From positions 1-42,584 of the forward strand of contig JAFKAC010000259.1 of the NCBI GenBank assembly GCA_025766275.1: a stretch of DNA of 42,584 bases. Direction: 5' to 3'. Below are positions 10,748 to 22,802 of this stretch, piece after piece. Both the position numbers and the translations under genes were made by a program. The first letter of the stretch is position 1; every line of letters begins with the position of its first letter. The notes under the pieces are model-generated. The model was not told the DNA's origin and did not search any database. It saw nothing but the letters and a program-made list of their open reading frames with translations. The stretch comes from Lactarius indigo (lineage: Eukaryota > Basidiomycota > Agaricomycetes > Russulales > Russulaceae).

Positions 10748-13700
10748 GTGGTCGCGATGACCAGCAGGACCAGGACTGACTCGGTACAACTGCTAGTGAT
10801 GATGAATGTGACACGACTCCAACAACCGCCACCTCAGTCCACCTCTACGAGGTCTGTCTCAGAGGCCGAAGACATTACCCCAGACGTGCGTTCTCTTGTC
10901 GTTATATTTTGTCGTTGTACTCACACGTCCTAGTTTTTGTCCATAAGACTAGTAAACAAGCGCACTCGTGTCAAACTCTCGCCAGAACCACTCGACCTAT
11001 CTTCCATTCCAAACAAAGGCCAACTTTTCGTGATTGCGGGTACGCTGGGATGGTTTGTTGCAATCGTCAGGTCGAGTACAGGACTCGGTATGTTATTCTT
11101 TTGAAGCTTCAGCCCTTCTTAACTCCGTTAAAGCTCTCGTTTCCTCTCCACTTGCGGATTTGCGGTCTCAACTATCCTCTCAGGACGCAAACTCCGACAA
11201 CACTTTCCAACCGCAGCGGACGATCCCCTTCTCTTCTGTCACTCCAAATTACCTCATCTTCGCGTGCAATGACACCAGGCTCGTTGTCGGCTTAACGCAA
11301 GGACCAGTTATCGTCTTTGATGCCTCAGCCATCTGCTCAACAGGCACCAACGAAGTCACACCACTCCACACTTTCCTCCCAACCACGCCGACGCCGACTG
11401 CGGTTCGGCAGATGTACGCGAATCCTGGCGACATTCCCGAACTTGTAGCTCTTCTTCGCGAACCAGATGGCAGTCCGGACAGTCAACTTGTCGAAGTTAT
11501 CAACGTGTCTACCCTGCAGTCTATCACCGGATGGAGTAGCGGGGGGACGCCCGAGACCTTTCCAGCCAGCAGTGCGTTTCATAGCTCTCGAGAAAAAAAT
11601 TGGGTTCATTATCTGTTTCACAGTTTCTTGGTCCCCCAAGGGCAAACAGCTTGCCATCGCCCTTCAGAGTGGTGATATTATCACATTTTCTCCTAGCGAG
11701 ACCCAGCAGGCCAAGACCTTCGTCGCTCGCCCTTCTTCTATGCAAGGGCAAAGCATAGTACACACGACATGGCTCTCAAACCCGGCTTTCTATGCCATCT
11801 TTTCCCCTGTTGGCCCCTTGGACCCACAGGCAGACCAAAAGCATATGGTCATTGTGCACGATACGAAGCGTTCAGATGCGTCCGCTGACATCACTCTCCC
11901 GATCAACTTTTTCCCTAGTGGTGTCCGCCCTCCTGGGGCATTCACGATTGCACTGAAAGGATGGGATCCGGCGAAAATCCTTCTGGTAATTGGTGACAGC
12001 ACGACCGCGGACATCGGGCTCGTGTGTTGTACAGCTGATGACAAGTGGCAGAAGTTGTCATTTGACGAGGGTGCACCCTCTATGCCGCTTGACGCAGATC
12101 AAAATGAGACAACGATGATTGGCTTTGAACTAGACCTCAAGAACACGACGCCGTATGACGTAACCACCTCCACCGGAGAAACCGTGTCGGTCCCGCCTCC
12201 ACCAGTGGTATGGGCTTATGCGAGCGATGGGACAGTCGTCGCGTGGTATGTGGTAAATACGCGGGGCACACCATACCCAAGTAAGGGGCAGCTGGCCGTC
12301 CGGTCACCTGTAGTCGCGCCTGCAGCCGCCGCTGTACCGGTGTCCAGCCCCTTTTCTCAAGCAGCCCAACCTACATTCGGGCAGTCGTCGCAATCAACAT
12401 TTGGTCTACCTACATTTTCTGGTCAACCCCCCTCATCGTTCGGCACTACCACCCCTTCTTTCGGTCAGCCTGGGTTCGGGCAGACCTCAACGACTGGGTC
12501 TGCGTTTGTACAAGCTCCTACCTTTGGGAACCCCGCTTTCGGGGCAGCATCGTCGACATTTGGGCAGGCATCTCCTCCGGGGCAGGTTCCCTCTGGTGGA
12601 GCCTTCGCAGCCTTCGCACCTGCGCCTGTAAAATGGGGCCAAACCAATTTTGGACCGGCACAAACTGGGTTTAATTCAGCAGCAGCCCCAGCCCCTCCCC
12701 CTCAGATTCAGCCAGCTGAGTCGACCGAATCAATGGCGACGGATTCTTCACAAGAGTTGTCGTTTGGTGCGATGTCCCTTAGCGGAAGCACAGACGATAC
12801 GCAGGCAAAAGCAGGACCCGCCACGACCAGCATGTTTGGGGTCCCTACACCGCCCTCACAGCCCGCTCCCTCCCCAGCCGCTACCTCCACAATTGGCGGT
12901 GGCTCGTTTGCGCTCTCTCCTGGTGTTGGGTTCGCAAAATTCGCTTCGAAACCGGCAGACCAAACGACTGCTCCAGCTAATGTCGAGGTCCCGAAGCCCT
13001 CACCGGCGTTTGGCCAGACGAGCTTTACATCAGGCTTTGGTCAATCTGGATTCGGACAGTCAACATTTGGCCAGTCTGGGTTCGGCAAGACGGGTCTCGG
13101 TACACCAATGTCTACGACGCCTATAGCGACACCCATCAATCCCACATCTTCCTCGACGTTTGGGAGTGGAGGTGGATTCGGTGCGTTTGCGTCGGGAGGG
13201 CTCGCGACGTTTGGTGCAGCAAAGCCGGCGGAGACAAAGTCGGCTGCCTCTGCAATCAGCCCAAGTGGGGGGTTCGGTGCGTTCGCTTCGACTGGACTGT
13301 CGGCATTTGGCCAGGCACCGTCGAACAAACCGGACGCTGTACCTGCGTGGAAGACTGGAGATGCTACTTTCAACGGCGGAATCGGCACACCGGTTTTTGG
13401 TGGAACATCATCAACATCACCGCTTGCGCCAGCTACCACACCCGTCAAGTCGATGTTCGCCTCGACCGAACCTACAACAACTACCACGCTTACCGCGTCG
13501 CCTCCTGGCGCGACCGCTTTACCTGAGAAAGGGAAGTCGGCCTCCCCCTTCGCCAGTGCCACGCCACCGACCCCTCCCTCCACCGCTGCCGTTCCTTCCC
13601 GATCACAGTCTGCATCCGGCCCTTCTCCTCCGCAGATGGCTGCTAACTCAGCCAAGCCTTCTACGACGCCGGCCAGTACAACGCCTGTGGGCACTCCACC

Positions 13701-16700
13701 GGCCGCCACACCAGCCGCCAATGCATTTACGAGCCTCAAAATGAGTACCGGCTTTGGGTTGTCCAACTTCAATCCCAAAGACTCGCCGTTTGGGAACCCA
13801 AAGCCTGTATCCCAGGCCGTCAGTGCATTTGGAGCGGCACCAAAGGTACCTGTACCAGCGACCCCCGGCTCGGTGTTCGGCCAGACGAGCGTCATCGGTG
13901 CTGCGTCAAAATCATCGCCAGCGTTTGCACAGGTTGCATTCGGCTCTCCGTCTACGTCATCAACAAGCCCCGGCGCTATTCCCAGTAGTTCGAAGACGGG
14001 ATCGAATGATGCCTTCAGCGCATTCAGTGGTGGCGCGAGCGCATTTAGCAAGAGTGGCGGGTCAGGGGTGGCCTTCAGCGACCTGCTGCGGGCAGGTGGT
14101 TCACCGCCTGACAGAAACAAGTTGACGGAGCCCCAAAAGACACCCGGATCGTCGTCTGGGTCTACACCGGTGACTCCCAAGCCGGCATTTGACTCGTCGC
14201 CCGCGCCGCAATCGACGAAGGTCCACGCCTCGCATGAGTCTGATGACGAAGTAGAAGAGAAAGGGAAGGGTGAACCCGTTTCTGCTGCTAGTTCTTTCAG
14301 CACCCTGTCGTCGTCGACCTCGTCGTTCGTTGATGTCTCACGTGGAGACGAGGAGGAAGAAGAACAAACTGCGCCTTCTTCGGATGGTGATAATAGCGAC
14401 CGGGGCGAAGAACCGATCGAGGAATTCCTCTCAGATACGTATTCGGAAGGAGAGCCAGACGGGGAAGGGGATGAAGTTGAGGGCGAAGAAGGTGGCGAGG
14501 AAAAACGAGAAGAAAGGGACGGGGATGAGGTCGAAGGTGATGAGGTCCATGGAGGTGACGAAGGACAAGATGAAACAGATGATGAAGACGAGCCTCTGAG
14601 CGATGAAGTCGACCCGACGGCTCTACCGCTACCCGCATCCCGTTCCCCTTCGAGCACCCCAAAGGCCGAAAGGCCCTCTATCAACGTGCAGCCGACGCCT
14701 ATCTCCGAATCATCGCCAGATGCATCCCTATCTGGGCGAGTGCGAAGCACGACACCGCCAGGGTCACCGTCCAAAGAACCGTCTCCACCTCTGTCGTTAC
14801 AAACGCCTCTTCAGCAACCAACGCCCACGCTCCCTTCGCCTTCGCTTTCACCATCACCAACTCCGGCGATCGGTTTTGGGAGACCCAACACTCGTCCTCT
14901 GCGCAGCTCACCTCTCGCAAACGCGCCCGTATCAGGTGGCGACGAGGAAGAAGTCAAGGGTGAGAAACCTTCCTCGCTCAAACCACACCCAGCATCTCCA
15001 AGGCCTCCGTTCGGCCAGTGGGATGGCGGTGCTACATCGCCGTCGCCATCACCTGCTGAAAAGCCGACGCCGCCTCAGCCCACAGTGGAACCGTTGGCCG
15101 ACCAAACCGCTAAGTTAACACCGCCAGCAATAACGAGGCCAAAGACACCGCCATTGTTAATAGGTACGAAGGGGGTTGCTGTGAACAACAATCCGACCTC
15201 TTCTTCGGCCATAGTCACGACTACGGTTCCCGTGGCCCCGGTGCCAACGTTGAACTTGGGCGGTTTTTCTCTTGGTGCCGCCGTGAAACTCGATACGAAA
15301 CCGGCGGCGGAGGACGCGACGAGGCCCGCCACAACGACCGCCGCGGGTCTGTTTACCGGTTTTAAGCCTGGCGCGTTTAACCTCGTCCCAAAGTCCGAGC
15401 CGATTACGGGAACGCAGCCTGTAGCGGATACCGAGTCTACTGGTGTCTTTGGAGCCACGGTCAAAGTCCCCCTGGCGCCCGCGACAGGACCACCATTTGT
15501 TAGCTCGTTGGGTTCTAAACCCGGAGTTGCAACGCTTGCTGTCGCCGCCACTAGCGGAAAGGGCGCGATGAACACACCCGCTCGCGTGTCCACTGCACCT
15601 CCCCCTGTGGCGCCATCGAAAGACGCGCTATCTGGAGAGCCACTGACCCCCATACAAATCGAATTCACGAACTTGATTACTGGAATCGGGACGGAACTGG
15701 CAAATGTGAGCAGGCTCTCCTGTTTTCTTGTATTCGCACTATCCGTCGCTTACGTCGCTTCGCAGCTTGCTAGGCATTCCCATGAAGCTCGTGAGAAACG
15801 ATCGAAGATGATCCGGCCTACGTCCACCGTCGACGTTGAGGGACTCGCAAAGACTATCCGCGAGTCTGAGCGAGAAATCGAACAACTCGAGCTCGCCCGC
15901 AGTGAGGACCGCGCAACGATCAGAGAGCTTGAGATCGGCGTCCTTAAAGGTTTGTGGGCCACCTTAAAAAGTCAGGGAGCTCCCGAAGGGCTGATGTGCG
16001 CGCTACGTCTTTTTTTCATTTTAGCGAAAACGAGGAAAGAGGAGATCACACGCTTCGATAAAGCTCAGTCGGATGTGGAATTTGGGAAAATGCTCAAGTC
16101 GCGGTTCCTCAGCCCCGAGCAGACGGAACTACAGGCTCAGCTACGCAGAAACATTCGGGTGGGTCCACGAGCACATTGCGGCTCGCGCTGGTGCAAGTAC
16201 TTACGATCATCTCCTAGTCCATCCAAGATCGGGCCACAAAAATGGAGGACCACTTACAAGCGTCCAAAAAGAAACTTAATGAATTCAAAACAGGTAGGCC
16301 AAGTATCAAGTAAGCACCCAAACCTCCTTCCCGCTTTGTCCAATCTTTTTATTTTTCACGTACATTTCAGACCGCCGTCGCTTGACACGATCCACCGTAC
16401 CTCCCGAAATATCGATCTCGCGATTCGCCAGCAAACGGTCGATGTGTCAGCGCTCTCGGCGCGTGTTTCCAAGATGAATCTGGACAGTAATAGCCCATTG
16501 GGCACGCCGTCACGCACACGGGAGCGGGATGTCGTGCGACGCCCTCTGGACGTGACCCCACACGTTGCAAGCACGACCGCTGCTGCGCTGAATGCCGAAC
16601 AGTCTGCGCACCGCCTCAAGGAGGCCCTCCTTGCAGTGCGCACCGAGCCTCTACTCAACACGCAAGCCGTGCACGCCAAGCCTGCGCCACGGGCGTTCGA

Positions 16701-16998
16701 CACCCCGCAAAAGGCGAGCGTGGACCCCGCCCCAAGCGCCACCCCAAGCAAAGGGACCAACCTCTTTTCGACTCCTTTTTCGCTTCCTCCCCTTAGCGCG
16801 GGCTCAGGATCTTCTTCATCCCCCCCCGCGAGCGCTGGGAGGCGGGGCGGTACCCAGAAGTACCATTCGAAGTCTGTGCCTCTGAAGAGCACGCCAACTG
16901 GGGGAACGCCACCGAAGCCCTCATTTGACTGGGGCCCACTGCCTGGGATCAAACCGATGACGACGCTCTCCTCGGATTTGCGATCGAAGACAGGTTAA
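10748..16998 (+). CDS. NUP159: Nucleoporin Nup159/Nup214-type
   Basis: Eight exons (introns 10886-10933, 11088-11112, 11572-11623, 15706-15765, 15950-16024, 16159-16217, 16310-16370) give about 1956 aa in one frame. Residues about 45-480 form the N-terminal beta-propeller (LFVIAGTLGWFVAIV, FACNDTRLVVGL, SWSPKGKQLAIALQSGDI). Residues about 490-1060 are FG/GFG repeats (TFGQ, FGAFAS). Residues about 1155-1250 are strongly acidic, and about 1610-1830 are coiled coil (RESEREIEQLELA). Nup159 sits on the cytoplasmic face of the pore and recruits the helicase Dbp5/DDX19 for mRNA export; the coiled coil anchors it in the Nup82 complex. ATGs at 10748 and 10802 are both possible starts. The second intron is only 25 nt, but removing it is required for the frame. 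The 577-codon antisense ORF across the FG region is a compositional shadow. Confidence 0.9.
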
Positions 16999-17109
16999 CG
17001 AGGGTCGTGTGTTTTTTTCTCGCATGTATGAGACGGACATTTCGTTTTGATATTGAGTAGCAAAGCCACGCATGACATGACGAATATGATATTTTCTACG
17101 TCTTTTTTT

Positions 17110-18007
17110 TCAGTGCCGTTCCTCCCCGTCTGAGAACCGACCATCCTCCGGTGCACCGTTAATTTTGGACTCCGAATCTGCTTCGTGGTCGTCACGCAGA
17201 TGTTCGTTTGGGTCGTAGATGATTCCCTCAAGATGAGCAAGCGCAGCCTGTGCAAACACAGAAAAAAGGGGCCGATGGAAGGTCTAGTAGGGCTGATAGC
17301 GGCTATTGTTGACGAAATCGCTGCGCACCCTTCCGACCTCACTGAGCTCTTCGCCCTCCGCCCCAGTGAAGACTTCAAACTCGCCGCTATCGATGAACGC
17401 ATCGTCGTCGGCGTCGTCATCTGACCCTTGCGGATCGGGATGAAGAGAGGCGCAGATGGACAGCGCCTCGAAAATAGGGTCCACTGTAACAAGTCAAAAA
17501 GTTAAACATGTAAAAAGGATGCGAAGAAACGCACGAGAGTCGGAGGGCTGGGGTGTCAGACTGAGCTCGCGCATGCGCGGTTCCGCGTCCTCGTCGCCAT
17601 CTGTTGCTACCTCTGCTACTGGAGAGTCGTCGAGTTGGCAATAGACAAAAGGACCAGATTCGCCGCGCGATATGGCGTGTAACGTTATGGACGGGTACTC
17701 GATCTGAAACGCGCGTCCTGTCGTGGAGGACTGATACGCGAGGACACTGGACCAGCACGTTAACTATGCGAATCCAGTGACTAAGAGGGAGAACATACCT
17801 CTCGATTATGTAGAGCGTGCCGCGTGCACTGTCCTCCTCGGAGAAGCCATCGAGTGGAGGATCGAAGGCGACAGAGACGTCCTGTACCTTGTGCCTGAGA
17901 ACGGGAGGGATGTCGGCGAAGGAGGCAGGGGTAGCGCCAGTGAGCGACCTGTGCTCCTCTTCGGAGATGTGATTCGGAATTGCATCAATGAAGGTCACTG
18001 CGGGCAT
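17110..18007 (-). CDS. icln: Methylosome subunit pICln
   Basis: Four exons (18007-17799, 17746-17535, 17483-17329, 17247-17110) give 237 aa. The PH-like fold characteristic of pICln is visible: GTLYIIESVLAYQ, then FQIEYPSITLHAISR. An acidic loop (DGDEDAEP) and an acidic stretch (SDDDADDDAFIDSGEFEVFT) follow, and the end contains ALAHLEGIIYDPNEHLRDDH. pICln binds Sm proteins and presents them to the arginine methyltransferase PRMT5 during snRNP assembly. The start MPAVTFID at 18007 is preferred over an upstream in-frame ATG at 18073 because it fits the family's short N-terminus. It is convergent with NUP159 (111 bp between stops) and divergent from the MARVEL-like gene. No disruption seen. Confidence 0.9.
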
Positions 18008-18383
18008 CTTTTCCTTGAGGTCACCGATGGGCCATCCCGGCCACAGTATAAGCAAAACCACGTGCTCGTCCACAGGATAGCGTTACGTAAGCCGCTATCA
18101 CAGGCCGGGTGAGGTGAGGTTCTTCATTCCCAACATCGAATATCCCGCGACCGTGACTCTTCCCACCAAGGGCACAGCATTAATCTGCCAAGCTACCAAA
18201 GACAGTCAGTTCGTCACTGGTATTAGCCTTGATGCTGCGCTAATCGATAGCACCGCTTCCTTCCTAGGCTTTCATAAGGCCCACGTACACGCCGTTCACG
18301 CGCAGCACTTCTCTCCGCTTTCCTCCCACCGTCAACTCCACCCTATATTCCCCCCGACACCCCGCGTACTTCCGTCGCTCACC
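18008..18383. promoter_or_regulatory. Divergent promoter region, pICln / MARVEL-like gene
   Basis: 376 bp between two divergent start codons. The right-hand side is pyrimidine-rich (CTTCTCTCCGCTTTCCTCCC) before the ATG at 18384, as is common in basidiomycete 5' leaders. No exon found. Confidence 0.45.
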
Positions 18384-19855
18384 ATGTCATTCTTTGACAA
18401 GATCAAAGACAAACTAACCCCTGAACCATCTGGTGTACCAATCTCAACATCTGCGTCCGGAGGTATTGGTAGTAGACGTGGGGCACTGGGCTTTGAGGAC
18501 GATGTGTGTACCTTTTCTCTTTTTGGGTTTTCCTGGGTCTGTTGCGCGTTGCCTAAGTTAAGCGCGTCGTGCTCTATTTTCGAACACTTTTGAACCGTCG
18601 TTACGTAACCATGTTCATTCCCTTGACCTGATCTTCCAATGACCTTGGAGTCAGACGGTACTCTTGTTTTCTTACTTTTTATTCCTGTCTTATGGGTGCT
18701 ATGGCTCTGGGTTTATCACGTTTTCTCCCCGTGTATTCCGGATTGTGAGCTGACTGTTCCCTGTTCTCGCAGATGATCGTCTCGAAACCTAGTATTATAT
18801 GTTATGTATCTCAAGCTTTCTTCAACTTCCTGGCCATGTGTTGTTTTGCTAGTGTAGCCAGCTTCCAAGCGCACTGGAAGGTGGGACCCTGTATGTATTC
18901 CTTCCCCACATGTTCCTGGACGCGTCACTCAATTTGCGACGCATGTCAATCAAGCCGGATTGACAGGCTTTGCCCTCTTCGTATCTATCACGGGAATATT
19001 CCTGTCCCTCTTCTTACTTCTGGTACCACTGGCAAATGAAAAATTCGACAAGTTGACGCGTGTAGCGCGTGCAATCAAAGAGGATCGTGCCACCTTCGTC
19101 TTGGTAGGGACGGGCGCAACCTTCAGCTTCCTCATAGCGTGGGTTGCACCTACGCACCCTAAAGAACTGGCGTGTTGAACTTTGTCGTGCAGGTTTATCA
19201 CCACAATTTCTGCTTGGACACAGGCAGGCTGCAAGAACGCAAAGAACGATCCTCATGCAAAGGCGCTAGGTGATGACTTCACCAAAGGACTGGGGGGCTG
19301 GTGTTCCACCAAAAAAGCAGGCGCCATCTTTTTCTGGCTGGCTTTCGGTGAGTGTCCCCCTGATCAATTTCCTGTGTCGCTGGAATGTTCGGTGTAGGCT
19401 TTTGGGCGGGTACCTTGACAATCGCCGTCCTCGACTGGCGCAAGAACAGGGGCCTTCGCCCACGTGACCCCCCCTTCGAACACCCTGAAGTCGATGAAGG
19501 CGACGAAGAATCGACGTATGATGTGATCCCACCCCTGAAACGAGATGCCGACAGCGATGCAAACTCCCCTTTCGCTGATACCTACCGCTTTTCTGGTGCA
19601 TCGTCAACTGTGTACGACAGCTCGGCTGGCTATAACTCTCCTGGGAAGTACAGCATTCCATCTGCCCCTCAGCCACGCCCAAGCCTCGACGCGTATGGTG
19701 CATTTTCCGACCCTGCTCCCACCGGGTTTGCTCCACCCCCAAGCGATAATGGCGTAAAAGGTATGAGCCGGACAATGCAATACGCGGACCCGTATGCGGC
19801 GGTGCGCGCATCGGTCGCGTCTGCGCCAAACTCAACCACATCAACCTATCAATAA
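18384..19855 (+). CDS. Four-transmembrane MARVEL-like membrane protein
   Basis: Five exons (18384-18503, 18773-18890, 18955-19138, 19193-19347, 19398-19855) give 344 aa. The start MSFFDKIKDKL has the context CTCACCATG. Four hydrophobic segments follow: ICYVSQAFFNFLAMCCFASV, GFALFVSITGIFL with LLLVPLA, FVLVGTGATFSFLIAF, and AIFFWLAFGFWAGTLTIAVL. A Cys pair (AGCKNA, GWCSTK) lies in the loop before the last segment. The C-terminal 140 residues are soluble and Pro/Ser/Tyr-rich. This resembles fungal MARVEL-domain proteins, which organise membrane microdomains such as eisosome-associated areas; that role is an inference. The first intron (269 nt) is unusually long here and could hide a small exon. 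Confidence 0.7.
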
Positions 19856-20056
19856 TGTTAATACGAGGGGAAGGAATGTAGTTGTATCTCCAAGTCACCC
19901 AGCTATTATGATGGACTCTGTTATATTTCGTTCTACGATGCTTTAGATGACGACCCTTTATATTTATTTGCTCCCGCGTCCGCTTCCGTCGTTGTTGGAT
20001 TGAGTTGCCCTTGTTGTGGTTATTATTATGTAAGCTCCTCAAACCGAACCCCCACC

Positions 20057-22802
20057 ATGTCGGGCGGCCAGCAAGGTCTATTCTCAAGCGTTCTCGGCTT
20101 TTTATCCCGCGAAGTGCAAGATTTCGTGTCTACAGCAACAGGCAGCAGCACCAGCGAGGTGAGTGTGCGCGGTTTCGTGATGGCGTTGACTATCAAGATC
20201 TCACTCATGGTGCCCTTAATCGCCGTGTGTAGAGAGTTGTTGCATCGACGAGCTCGCGTCACCGCGTGAAAACAAAGCCTAAACGGGAGGCACGGCACTC
20301 TAGGAGAGAAAGATTACATCCGAGCGAGGAAGAAGGCGGTGGTGAAGAGAAAGAATGGCGAGAGCAACAGAATCCGTTTCGCAGATCCGCCCGCCGTGTT
20401 CGGCCCCCTCACCACGCGTCCTACTCTCCAACACCCTCCCCACCACACGAAACATATCAGAATCGGCGCCGTTCTCCTTCCCCACGACGTCAAAAAACAA
20501 TACCCTTGAAAAAAGCGGTGCCTCGTCGCCACCGCCGAACCCCATCCCCGCCACGTCTACACACACCTCCTCTTGATGAGCACGCTTCACATGATGAGCA
20601 TGGCGATGATGACGCAGGCGCAGAACCCCCCACACAGGAAGAAGAAGCGGAGGAGCGAGCGCCACAACCCCCTTCCCGCGCGTTGCGTCGCTGGCCGTCC
20701 ATCACGATGCCTGGGGCCCTCTTCCCTCGCAGCCCTTCGATGGACCCAGCTCCGGCTCCGGCTCCAGCTTTAGCCCAACCCCAGCGCCGTGTGCACTTCC
20801 CGACTCAGCCCACCTATTTCGACTACGAGGTGCTCGTGCCGAGCCCGTCAAGCTCCCCGGAGCACCCGTGCCATCCCAGCGCTAGCCCCGTCTCCATCCC
20901 CAGTAGACCCCGCGCGGCATCGGTCAGCGAGGTGACTGGGCGGCGTGCACAGGAGGACGCAGGTGGCGGTTTATCGTCTGGGGCTGCGTGGAAGGAGAAG
21001 GGGAAGCAACGGGGGACGGATGTTTTGGAGAGCGAGGCGGCCTCGTCGCCCGCGAGGTCGATTTTGAGTGGGGGCGGTCACGGCGCGAGTGACGCAGAAC
21101 TTGATGCGCAGCGCGTGGACACGTCGGGCGAGATTCGTGTGCGCGGCATGGAGCAGGAGCTGTCCGCTGTGCGAGAGGAACGCAGAGCGCGCGAGAAATG
21201 GTGGGAAACCGAGACAGAGACTACGATGATTCGGGAAGAGAAGGTGGAATACGAAGATAAGATCAAGAAGCTGGAGGAAGAAGTACAACGTCTCAGAGAC
21301 GAGGTGGATATTTTCTCTTTTCGAATTATTTCTCCTTCTGACGCTCTCCAAAGCTGGCGAAGAGGCCAGCGATGAACTCTACAGATTACTCATTTTCCAT
21401 ACCTCCTCCACCTCCCCCACCCCCACCCTTGCCCCTTGTCCTCCCACGGATACCCACAACTCCTGCGGCGGCGGAGCTTTCCTTTTCTGACATTCGTGCT
21501 CATTTGCGACATACTGGCACGCCAGTCGAGGCTCCGATAAATGCACCGCCCACGGCAAAGAAGCGTGTTGGACAGCCCACGATCGGTGTCCCTGCCGATA
21601 AGATGGCAGCGTTCCTCAAGGAAATGAAGACGGTGCGACTGAGGAAGGTGTTCAACGCGCCAGCGGATATGGGCCGCGAACCTCCCCGTGCGAGTTCTGC
21701 AGAAACTTCGTTCGTCGCCGTGGGTATCCAACGACCTCCACGACCGGCGGATGCCAACGTCGGCGAAAAGCGAAAGAGGGAGGCAGACACGCAGGCGATG
21801 GAGGACGTGCCGTCAATCAAACGTCGATTGATGATGGGACCCCTCCCACGCTCAGCCGACTCATCGTTCCGCTCCGCAAATAGTAGCTTCTCCCAGTCCC
21901 AGTCCCTCTCCCGGTCTCAAAGCCAGAGCCAACCAGAGGCAGGACCGTCCAAACCTACGCGTTCGTATATACCCGTGCGGGCGTGGCCATCGAGCTCTGT
22001 GGATGGGACCGACGTGACACCATCCCTCACTTCTGATGGGGATGCAGAGCAGGGGCCCGACGAGCCGCTGCCCCGCACACCCCCTCAGGTCCCAACTACC
22101 GTCGCTGACGAACCCGAAGAACTGGAAGTAGAGTTACTCCCACCGCCCTCGCCGCCACAGCCGCCCACCAAAAAGGTGACGCCGGTGCCTCGTCCTCCCA
22201 CTCCCCCTCGACGAAATCATGCGCCATCATCAGCTCAGGGCCTATTTGATAAGCGTCCGCCACGATCGCCGCTTCCTGCGCCCACGCCGCAAAAGGCGCG
22301 CCCCCCAACACGGCTCCCGACGCGTCGTCGGAAAATACCACAATCGGACGAAGAGGACGACCCGCTGGCGATCGTGGCGCTCGATCCCCCCCTGGTTATT
22401 CGCACGAGAAGACCTGCGACCGTAACGACGGCGGGGCCCTCTCGACACGCTCGCAAGGGCAGCGCGTCGTCTACGCAGAGCCACGCGCCGAGCAAGGCGA
22501 CGCGGAGACGCACGCTGGACGAGGAGCTGCGTCGCTCGGACGGTGTGACAGAGGACGACCTGCTGGCGCTCGATATTGAACCGCACACATATACCACCGA
22601 GGGATCGGCCAGTGGGCGTACGCGCAGCAGAGGCTTCCTTGCGCATGGTGGAGGTGGCGGCGTCCCGGTTTTCATGGGCACGGAAACGGTGGGCCGCGGG
22701 GAGATGAGTGACGACGAACTGGAGATCATTAACCCCCCATCGCCGCCGCCGCCGAGAAGAAAGAGGGGGCACACCACCGCCACCAACACGCGAAGAAGAT
22801 GA
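20057..22802 (+). CDS. Large proline-rich protein with coiled coil and WH2-like motif, function unknown
   Basis: Three exons (20057-20158, 20233-21303, 21354-22802) join in phase to give 873 aa; the ATG context is CACCATG. A short helical N-terminus (SVLGFLSREVQDFVSTA) is followed by an Arg/Pro/Glu-rich disordered region. A charged coiled coil sits at about residues 330-391 (VEYEDKIKKLEEEVQRLRDE), then nine consecutive prolines with PLPLVLP (about 402-417). At about 473-490 is DKMAAFLKEMKTVRLRKV, which resembles an actin-binding WH2 helix plus LKKV-type motif. The rest is disordered and SQ/PPxP-rich, ending in an acidic ELEIINPP (possible SUMO-interaction motif) and a basic tail. I do not recognise the family. 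Poly-Pro next to a WH2-like element would suit an actin or SH3 ligand, but this is inference. No frame damage. Confidence 0.65.

Noticed and set aside
13041..14774. 577-codon minus-strand ORF
   Set aside because: Antisense shadow of the NUP159 FG region; its D/P/S/G composition mirrors FG codons and it has no motif.
19266..20087. 273-codon minus-strand ORF
   Set aside because: Antisense to the last exons of the MARVEL-like gene, rich in H/R/S with no motif.
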